The notes below the pieces were generated by a model. That model was given only the letters and a program-made list of their open reading frames with translations, was not told the origin of the DNA and did not search any database. From a virus, in the IMG/VR virus record IMGVR_UViG_3300044611_001939, positions 1-20,361 of that record: DNA of 20,361 bases; one strand, written 5' to 3'. Positions 14,039 to 20,361 of this stretch are shown in pieces. Numbering within the stretch: the stretch's first letter is position 1; each line of letters starts with the position of its first letter. The translations under genes and the position numbers were made by a program.

Positions 14039-14440
14039 ATGCCAATATCAGGAACGGTTACAGTATCTGGAGTTGTTGCTCCGACTTCAACGTCGGATAC
14101 TTATCCTGTTACAGACCCCAAATACGGTCTTGGTGGATTGCGAAGTATCACTGGAGGGGCTGGAGACGCCCTTACTGACATTCCATCAGCAAGACGTGAA
14201 GAAGGCATGATGGTATATGTTTCTAATACAAGTAAATATTATAAATTGGTTGGCGGCATAGCTGACGTGAACTGGACTGAATTTGTTCTTTTGCCCGTAG
14301 ACGCTCACGGTAATGTGTACATTAATGGAAACTTAAAAGTTTCAGGATGGATCGAAACTGATACAGGAATACAGGGTAATCCCTATGATGCACCAGAATA
14401 TCTCCAAGATATGAACCTGGATGGAGGAACTTATTCTTAA
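14039..14440 (+). CDS. Small tail fibre-associated protein ending DGGTYS
   Basis: This 133-residue protein has a Thr/Ser/Val-rich N-terminus (GTVTVSGVVAPTSTSDTYPV), then a region with YGLGGLRSITGGAGDALTDI and EGMMVYVSNTSKYYKLVGG that looks like a short beta domain of the kind found at the base of phage fibres. It continues with HGNVYINGNLKVSGWIETD and ends NLDGGTYS. The following 1210-aa fibre ends with TIDGGTYA, so the two share a C-terminal tag. The NVYINGNLKVSG piece also resembles repeat units of the big fibres. It begins four bases after the previous stop with no strong Shine-Dalgarno. It may be a small fibre subunit or connector; no closer family is recognised. Confidence 0.75.
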   Translation: MPISGTVTVSGVVAPTSTSDTYPVTDPKYGLGGLRSITGGAGDALTDIPSARREEGMMVYVSNTSKYYKLVGGIADVNWTEFVLLPVDAHGNVYINGNLKVSGWIETDTGIQGNPYDAPEYLQDMNLDGGTYS

Positions 14441-14490
14441 GTTCTGTATTAAATAAAACGTTTTACCATATAATAAGAGGAAATTTTTAA

Positions 14491-17400
14491 ATGGCAACAA
14501 ACCCAACAATTCAATTTAAGAGAAAAACAAGTGCAGCAGGGGCTCCTGCATCTCTCAGTGCAGGTGAACCAGCATTCAATACTGTTGAAAATTTCCTATA
14601 TGTTGGTAATGGCTCTGCAGTTAAGTGGGTTGGTGCCGAGATTCTTGACCACACAACGACTGCATTTACAAGTACGACAAGTCTTGCTACTCGTAAGGCA
14701 ATTGGTGATATTTTTGCTCCATTAAGAAGTCCAGTTTTTACTGGAACAATTACAGGAAATAATGTAGTTCTTGCTGGAGATATAGCTGTTAATGGTGGTG
14801 ACATCACTTCTACTTCCAGTACATTTAATTTGTTAGCAAGTAAAACTGATGGCTTTACTCTTAATATTGGTCCTAATACTGGATTTAGTAATACTACCAC
14901 AATAAATATAGGAGCTACTTCTGTTGATGGAGCAACTACTGACATCAATATTGGCCATGGTTACTCAGGTACAAGAAACGGGAATATTACTATTAGTAGT
15001 AAAGCAGTTACCATTGGCGCTGGTGCAGGTATAACTATTGACACTTCCTCTATTGGCACTGATACAGCTACTACATTTAATTTACTAAATTCTACAGTTA
15101 CAAATGCAAATATATTTGGTGCTGCTGCTACTTTTGTAGTTGGAGCAAGCGGATCTGGAACCGCCAGTATACGAAACGCTACAACTAGATTTGGTGGAAC
15201 TTCTGGTGGTGCAACTATTGCAACACAAACAACAAGCGGATTAAATCATCTTAGTATTATTCCTTCAGGAAACTTAAGACTTTCAGCAACACGTTCAGAT
15301 CTTTCTGGTCTTGGTACTCAGGGCACTATTACGATAGTGAACGGAAGCGGTGGAACTGCAACAAGTGTCAGTGGAGCCCCGCTTTTGCTTGGCGATTATG
15401 CTGATTCATTTGGTAATCCTCAGCCTGGTGAACTTAGAATACTAGAATCAGGTGGTTCTAATTATACTGGATTTAAAGCTCAGGCAATGAGTTCTGATTA
15501 TATCTATACTCTGCCTTCCGCATTCCCTGGATCTTCTGGTTATGTGCTACAATCTGATACTTCAGGCAATATGTCATGGGCAGCTCCTGCTTCATCTGCA
15601 AGCGTAGGGGTTACTGCAACAAGTGCAAGCACAAATTATAAAATGATATTTACAGATGTTAATGCTTCAAATACATCTGCATCATTGTTCATTGATACAA
15701 CTTCTGGCATAGTATTTAATCCTTCTGCTAATAATCTTACTGTTGCTGGAAGTGTTTATGCAAATGCAAGCTTGTATCTAGGTGCAACATCTACTGGGCT
15801 CAATAAAATATATATTCCAGAAACTGATCCAACTGGTGGGTTTGCAATTAATGAATTAGCAAATGATATTGATCATATTTACATAGAAAAACAATTTCCA
15901 GGAGCAGCTGGTCCATTTAATAATGTTTATTATATGAAAGTCGGAGATGCTACAACGTATGGAGGCTACGATGCTTTCCCTGTTGGTCAGCCTATTAATG
16001 TAACAGACTATGAGAGCAATGTTTCGTCGTTTGTCAATATAGGCGCTGGTGGATATCTCGCAGCAACCAATACGGGATATTCTTATTACAAAACTATAAA
16101 CATTGGTCCAGATACAGGAACTGGCAAGACAACATACATTAATCTTGGAGCCGTCAATGGCACATCATCCAACTTGACCACAGTTTATGGTGCCATGTCT
16201 GTTACTGGCAATATTTCAACCAATCAAAATCTTGTTGTCAATGGTGGTACTGTAACCAGTACTGCAACTACATTTAATCTTTTAAACACAACAGTCACAA
16301 ATGCAAATGTTCTTGGAGACTTAAGAACATTGTCAATAGGCAATAATACGACTACTGGTCAAGTCGTGAATATGTTTACTAATGCAGCTGGTACGTCTAC
16401 TTATAATTTTGCTACAGGTAATACTGCTAATGGTTCTACAAAAACTATAAATATCGGACAAAATAGTGGAGCTGGAGTAACAAATGTAAATATTGGTGGT
16501 GGCTTAAACGGTAAAACATTGATTGAATCTTCTATTATAGATCTAAATTCTGCAACTATTTCAAGTAACGCAACTGTTTTAAGTCTTTTTGCTACAAATC
16601 TTACAGTTCAAGCTTTTCATAATGCTCAAACTCTTTCATTAGGTGCCACTACAGGAAACGCAACTATTAGAAATGCTAACACAAACATTAATGGGACTCT
16701 GACCGTTACAGGTGCTACAGTGATTCAAGGAGCGCTTACGCTAAACAGCTCTCTTACTGTAACCGGGGCTACAACTTTTCAGGGTGCTCTTTCTACAAAC
16801 AGTACTCTTTCAGTTACAAGTAATGCAACGTTTGGGTCTAATATCATAGTAAATGGTGGTAATATACAAACCACTTCTTCTACGTTTAATCTAGTTACCA
16901 ATACTGCATCTGTAATTAATATTGGAACTACATCAGGTAGTTCTATAAATATAGGAAATGGTGGATCTACAACTCAATTTAATGGTAATATAGAAATTAA
17001 AGGCGCTTCTGATACTTCTACTGTTGGAGCTGGTTCTTCTACAAACGTTAATTTGTTTAATACTACAGTAACTGGTTTGAATATCGGAGCTTCTGCAAAT
17101 ATTATCAATATAGGATCTTCAAATAGTACAACCTATTTTGCAGGTGGAGTAGATATTGCAAGTGCTAAATCATTTATGGTCAATGGCACAGCAGTTCTTA
17201 GCTCTTCCAGTTTAGGAACAACAGTTACGAATTCTAGCTTAACGAGAATAGACAGTTCCAATCTTACTCTAACTGGAGACCTTGCTGTAAATGGCGGAGA
17301 CGTAACATCTACGGCCACTACTTTCAATCTTCTGAATTCTACAGTTACTGGTCTTAATATTGGTGGTGGTGCTAATACAGTTAATATAGGATCTACAACT

Positions 17401-18123
17401 GCTGTTATTAATCTTGGTACTGGCACCAACGGCGCTACAGTTAACGTTAAGGGTAACCTTGTTGTTGATGGCTCAACCACTACAGTAAATTCCACTACTG
17501 TCACCATTGATGATTTGAATATCGTTCTTGCAGATGGTCAGACAACTGCTGCAGGTGTCGATGGTGCAGGTATAAGTCTTGGTACTTCTGGAATCACATG
17601 GAATTATGTACACGGTGGTGGTACTTTTGCCAACTGGACATCAACTGAAAATCTTGATTTAACAACTGGTAAGTCTTACAAGATTGGTAATCAATCAGTA
17701 CTTTCTTCATCAACCCTTGGTCCATCAGTAGTCACTTCTTCGCTTACTCAGGTTGGTACGATTGCCACTGGTACATGGAGAGGTTCTGTTATAGCTGCCA
17801 ACTGGGGTGGTACAGGATTTGGAACATATACTGTTGGTCAGCTTCTGTATGCTGACACTACAACAAGCTTGGCAAAATTGACAGCTGCTGCAACTCCTGG
17901 ATCTCTTCTTGCAAGCAATGGTGCAGGTGTTGCTCCAGAATATAAATTTATATCTCTTACAAACGGAACTGTTACGTCTTCTTCTGGAACTCTTACACTG
18001 GCTATACAAAATGCTGCTGCAGACGGTTCTACTAAGGGTCTTGCTTCGTTTAACTCAACTCAGTTTGACGATTCATCTGGCTTGATTACTCTTGATACAA
18101 TTGATGGTGGAACTTACGCTTAA
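14491..18123 (+). CDS. Large repetitive tail fibre protein, 1210 aa
   Basis: This is a giant phage fibre. The N-terminal 50 residues (MATNPTIQFKRKTSAAG, LSAGEPAFNTVENFLYVGNG) match a domain common at fibre N-termini, related to the one on major tropism determinant proteins. The body is a long series of beta-repeat units with VNGG[DTN][IV]-x-[ST]T-x-[ST]TFNL, at about residues 111, 195, 594, 798 and 944, alternating with NIG/INIG strands, so a beta-solenoid shaft is likely. The C-terminal region has VDGSTTTVNSTTVTIDDLNI and VGTIATGTWRGSVIAANWGG, then GGTYA at the end. GAGG lies 10 bp before the ATG and a strong terminator follows. It probably forms a trimeric host-binding fibre. The repeats are shared with the partial gene at 18664. 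Confidence 0.88.
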   Translation: MATNPTIQFKRKTSAAGAPASLSAGEPAFNTVENFLYVGNGSAVKWVGAEILDHTTTAFTSTTSLATRKAIGDIFAPLRSPVFTGTITGNNVVLAGDIAVNGGDITSTSSTFNLLASKTDGFTLNIGPNTGFSNTTTINIGATSVDGATTDINIGHGYSGTRNGNITISSKAVTIGAGAGITIDTSSIGTDTATTFNLLNSTVTNANIFGAAATFVVGASGSGTASIRNATTRFGGTSGGATIATQTTSGLNHLSIIPSGNLRLSATRSDLSGLGTQGTITIVNGSGGTATSVSGAPLLLGDYADSFGNPQPGELRILESGGSNYTGFKAQAMSSDYIYTLPSAFPGSSGYVLQSDTSGNMSWAAPASSASVGVTATSASTNYKMIFTDVNASNTSASLFIDTTSGIVFNPSANNLTVAGSVYANASLYLGATSTGLNKIYIPETDPTGGFAINELANDIDHIYIEKQFPGAAGPFNNVYYMKVGDATTYGGYDAFPVGQPINVTDYESNVSSFVNIGAGGYLAATNTGYSYYKTINIGPDTGTGKTTYINLGAVNGTSSNLTTVYGAMSVTGNISTNQNLVVNGGTVTSTATTFNLLNTTVTNANVLGDLRTLSIGNNTTTGQVVNMFTNAAGTSTYNFATGNTANGSTKTINIGQNSGAGVTNVNIGGGLNGKTLIESSIIDLNSATISSNATVLSLFATNLTVQAFHNAQTLSLGATTGNATIRNANTNINGTLTVTGATVIQGALTLNSSLTVTGATTFQGALSTNSTLSVTSNATFGSNIIVNGGNIQTTSSTFNLVTNTASVINIGTTSGSSINIGNGGSTTQFNGNIEIKGASDTSTVGAGSSTNVNLFNTTVTGLNIGASANIINIGSSNSTTYFAGGVDIASAKSFMVNGTAVLSSSSLGTTVTNSSLTRIDSSNLTLTGDLAVNGGDVTSTATTFNLLNSTVTGLNIGGGANTVNIGSTTAVINLGTGTNGATVNVKGNLVVDGSTTTVNSTTVTIDDLNIVLADGQTTAAGVDGAGISLGTSGITWNYVHGGGTFANWTSTENLDLTTGKSYKIGNQSVLSSSTLGPSVVTSSLTQVGTIATGTWRGSVIAANWGGTGFGTYTVGQLLYADTTTSLAKLTAAATPGSLLASNGAGVAPEYKFISLTNGTVTSSSGTLTLAIQNAAADGSTKGLASFNSTQFDDSSGLITLDTIDGGTYA

Positions 18124-18143
18124 TACAAATTAATTAAGATAAT

Positions 18144-18173
18144 AAAAAGGGCGATGTTAATATCGCCCTTTTT
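18144..18173 (+). terminator. Terminator after the 1210-aa fibre gene
   Basis: GGGCGAT (18149-18155) and ATCGCCC (18162-18168) form a stem extended by AAAAA/TTTTT on either side, with a 6-nt loop and a T run at 18169-18173. This is a strong Rho-independent terminator 20 bp past the stop. It is symmetric enough to work in both directions. Confidence 0.88.
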
Positions 18174-18204
18174 ATTATAATTCCGATAAATTTTTGGAGG
18201 TTTT

Positions 18205-18408
18205 ATGGAAGAAAAATTAGCTTTTTATGAAAATTATTACATTCCCTTATTAAAGAAGAGACTGTCAGATATGAGTGCTTCTTTTCCAGAAGCGGAGGCA
18301 GCTTTGGTGTTTTTTAAAGAAAAATGTTCTAAACTGGAATCAGAAAATAAGCTTTTAAAAGATCATTTAAATAGTATTTCTTCTCCAAATAATTCTGATT
18401 ACAAGTAG
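18205..18408 (+). CDS. Small coiled-coil protein, tandem paralogue 1
   Basis: This 67-residue protein begins MEEKLAFYENYYIPLLKKR and continues as a charged helix with heptad spacing (FFKEKCSKLESENKLLKDHL), ending in a short polar tail. It is similar to the next gene: both start MEE..-FYE...IP..K, share the AD/SD turn and a Lys/Glu-rich coil. A perfect GGAGG lies 4 bp before the ATG, so it should be strongly translated. It sits between two giant fibre genes and just after a terminator. Small coiled-coil proteins next to fibre genes include the T4 fibre chaperone gp57A, which is about this size. I infer a possible chaperone role without sequence proof; a fibre-bound minor protein is the alternative. 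Confidence 0.8.
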   Translation: MEEKLAFYENYYIPLLKKRLSDMSASFPEAEAALVFFKEKCSKLESENKLLKDHLNSISSPNNSDYK

Positions 18409-18417
18409 GAGATATGA

Positions 18418-18654
18418 ATGGAAGAAATTTTTAAATTTTATGAATCTAATCTAATACCTTATTTTAAAAGTAAACACGCTGATTTGGTTTTAAGGGTTGC
18501 AGAGCTAGAAGCTCTTGCTTTGTTTCAAGAATCAAAAATAAAAAATCTTGAAGAAAAAATAAAACAAATGGAAAATGGTGCTTTTTTAAGTAATCAAGAT
18601 ACAGCTATCAATGCAGTAGCTAATGGTAAAAAATCAAAAAAGCAAAAATATTGA
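18418..18654 (+). CDS. Small coiled-coil protein, tandem paralogue 2
   Basis: This 78-residue protein starts MEEIFKFYESNLIPYFKSKH and resembles the preceding gene over its first 50 residues, then diverges into a coil (LEEKIKQMENGAF) and a basic tail (NGKKSKKQKY). The tandem arrangement indicates a gene duplication. AGGAG lies 6 bp before the ATG at 18418; an ATG at 18414 is out of frame. Only 9 bp separate it from the next fibre gene, whose own ribosome-binding site is poor, so the downstream fibre may depend on translation of this gene. As with its paralogue, a fibre-assembly or fibre-capping role is inferred from size, helical content and position only. Confidence 0.8.
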   Translation: MEEIFKFYESNLIPYFKSKHADLVLRVAELEALALFQESKIKNLEEKIKQMENGAFLSNQDTAINAVANGKKSKKQKY

Positions 18655-18663
18655 GTTTTATAA

Positions 18664-20361
18664 ATGGCAACAAATCCCACGATTAAACCTAGACGAGGTA
18701 CATCAGCGCCTGGCGTTGGAGCTATTAATCAAAATGAATTAGCAGTTGATACAACTAATAAAAGAATTTATATTGGTGCAGCTGATGGATCTGGTACTTT
18801 AATTGGTTCTGCTCCTGGTGGTTCAAGTACTCAGGTCCAATTTAATGATGGAGGTAACGCAGGCGGCAGTGCTGGTTTAATTTTTAGTAAGACTTCTTTT
18901 GATCTTACTATTGGCGGAGATTTGGCAGTCAATGGTGGAGACATTACAAGTACTGCTACTACATTTAATTTATTAAATACTACAGTTACGAATGCAAATA
19001 TTCTTGGGGCAGCTGATACGATTGTGATAGGTTCAGCGAATGGAACGCTGACTATTAGAAATGCTGGTACTAGAGTTAATGGGACTCTTACGGTTACTGG
19101 TGCTGGAGTCATTCAAGGTGCTTTTTCTGCAAATAGTACTTTAACAGTTACTGGTGCTTCCACGTTCCAGAGTGCAGTCATTGCCAACGGCGGAACAATT
19201 ACAAGTTCTTCTACTACATTCAATCTACTAAATACAACAGTTACTAATGCCAATGTTCTTGGAGCAGCTGACACAATCATTATTGGATCATCTCTTGGCA
19301 GTGCCACTATAAGAAATGCAAACACCGCTATTAATGGAACGCTTTCAGTTACAGGAAATTCTACATTTGTTGGCGACATTTCTGTAAATGGAGGTGACAT
19401 AAATAGTACAGGAGCATTGACTATTACTGCTGGTGGTAGCAATACGAATATCAATCTTGTACCTAATGGTTCTGGAACTGTTGATGTTGCCTCAAAAAGA
19501 ATAACAAATCTTTTTACTCCATCATCAGATGCTGACGCTGCAACAAAAAAATATGTTGATGATATTGCTCAAGGCTTGCATATTCACTCAACTGTTAGAG
19601 CTACTACTACCTCTAAGCTATCAACTCTTGCTGGTGTTGCTGTAACCTATACATCTGCAACTCAGGCAATTACTTGGTCTGGTGGCACTGCGCTCACAAG
19701 TACATTTACTGATGGAATCGCCTTTACTGTTTCTTCAACTGAATCAAATGCTGATAGAATTCTGGTAAAAAATGAAGGTGATGCTGGAGGTCTTGGTGCT
19801 GCCTACAATGGTACTTATTATTGCTATGGCGCTAGAGAATTGCGCAGAACTTCTGATGGTAATACAGCAGCAGAATTTGTTGGTGGAGACTTTTGTTTCG
19901 TTTTAGAAGGAACTTTGTATAATGGTAGTGGGTGGGTTCAAACTGAAAAAGTAATAACCTTAGATACTACAAGTATATTGTGGGAGCAATTTTCTGGAGC
20001 TGGAACTTATACAGCTGACGAAGTTACTCTTACAAGATCTGGCACTCAATTTAGTATTAAAAATACTTATGTTGGCCAAACTAGTATAAATACTGTTGGC
20101 ACTATATCCACTGGTACTTGGAGTGGCTCTGCAATAACTATTGGCTATGGAGGAACTGGAGTAACTACTTATACTGCCGGAGACATCCTGTATTATGTGT
20201 CTGGTACTGCTTTGTCAAAACTTCCAATTGGGTCAAACACTACAATACTTGAATCTACTGGTTCTGCGCCGTCTTGGGTGGCTAGCAGTGGTAATGGTGG
20301 AGTTGTCCGCACTATTAGTGCTACACTTACTGGTGTTACTCTGGTTAATCCAATATTAACA
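18664..20361 (+). CDS. Large repetitive tail fibre protein, runs off the right edge
   Basis: This frame is open from ATG 18664 through all 566 codons to the window end, so the gene is 3'-truncated here. It begins MATNPTIKPRRGTSA, paralogous to the 1210-aa fibre start. It has two copies of the TTFNLLNTTVTNAN block (near residues 100 and 185), each followed by GAADTI-type strands, NGTLTVTG and NGTLSVTG. Further on is TPSSDADAATKKYVDD, a widespread fibre motif, and VGTISTGTWSGSAITIGYGG, matching the C-terminal region of the 1210-aa protein. These paralogous blocks are close in protein but differ at many third codon positions, so the duplication is not recent. No clear Shine-Dalgarno precedes the start. 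Role: probable second host-binding fibre, or a variant of the first. Confidence 0.88.
   Translation, partial: MATNPTIKPRRGTSAPGVGAINQNELAVDTTNKRIYIGAADGSGTLIGSAPGGSSTQVQFNDGGNAGGSAGLIFSKTSFDLTIGGDLAVNGGDITSTATTFNLLNTTVTNANILGAADTIVIGSANGTLTIRNAGTRVNGTLTVTGAGVIQGAFSANSTLTVTGASTFQSAVIANGGTITSSSTTFNLLNTTVTNANVLGAADTIIIGSSLGSATIRNANTAINGTLSVTGNSTFVGDISVNGGDINSTGALTITAGGSNTNINLVPNGSGTVDVASKRITNLFTPSSDADAATKKYVDDIAQGLHIHSTVRATTTSKLSTLAGVAVTYTSATQAITWSGGTALTSTFTDGIAFTVSSTESNADRILVKNEGDAGGLGAAYNGTYYCYGARELRRTSDGNTAAEFVGGDFCFVLEGTLYNGSGWVQTEKVITLDTTSILWEQFSGAGTYTADEVTLTRSGTQFSIKNTYVGQTSINTVGTISTGTWSGSAITIGYGGTGVTTYTAGDILYYVSGTALSKLPIGSNTTILESTGSAPSWVASSGNGGVVRTISATLTGVTLVNPILT

Noticed and set aside
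14469-14474. TATAAT just before the 1210-aa fibre gene
   Set aside because: A transcript starting from it would begin at or after the ribosome-binding site, and no -35 is visible.

Overview
The window is a stretch of a low-GC tailed bacteriophage genome, most likely a large T4-like myovirus of the kind sequenced from aquatic habitats. The evidence is a rightward tail-fibre/adhesin cluster with several protein families I recall from cyanophage-type myoviruses, tight phage-style gene packing with ATGA overlaps and strong Shine-Dalgarno sequences, and no metabolic or chromosomal housekeeping genes. The host cannot be read from the sequence.

Layout. (1) 1-2853: one small rightward gene at the left edge (possibly the 3' end of a longer gene), a leftward operon of three unrecognised helical proteins (1947 down to 295), and a divergent rightward gene (1993-2853) sharing a 45-bp palindromic promoter region. 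(2) 2921-6950: a leftward operon of five probable virion-associated or scaffold-like proteins. Three of them (5890-6618, 4599-5828, 3852-4589) share a short N-terminal motif (MIK-x-S..-WL..G), two share a C-terminal domain, and one carries a 16-unit 12-bp tandem repeat coding for (Asn-Pro-Thr-Pro)n. The first gene of this set belongs to a small basic family ending in ARHKCD...ARYWSCKAW. (3) 7038-8595: a leftward gene of unknown function and a rightward ABC/SMC-like ATPase whose start codons overlap head to head in a single CATG. (4) 8596-9164: a 569-bp gap with no convincing protein gene but dense inverted repeats, which I read as a structured RNA and/or a long structured leader of the fibre operon, with an internal extended -10 promoter. 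(5) 9165-20361: rightward adhesin genes built from shared modules (FNG-x-W, GD-[RKQ]-W-x-NT, DVQTS...WNGSNW), then two very large repetitive fibre paralogues (1210 aa, and a second running off the right edge) separated by a strong terminator and two tandem small coiled-coil paralogues.

How the genes may work together (inference): the right half makes the fibre/adhesin apparatus that decides host recognition. Repeated modules in adjacent genes suggest diversification by duplication and recombination. The two tiny coiled-coil proteins between the large fibre genes are plausible fibre-assembly chaperones. The left half probably makes minor capsid, scaffold or internal virion proteins. The most unusual items are the structured intergenic RNA region, the WL-motif protein family, and the overlapping divergent start codons.
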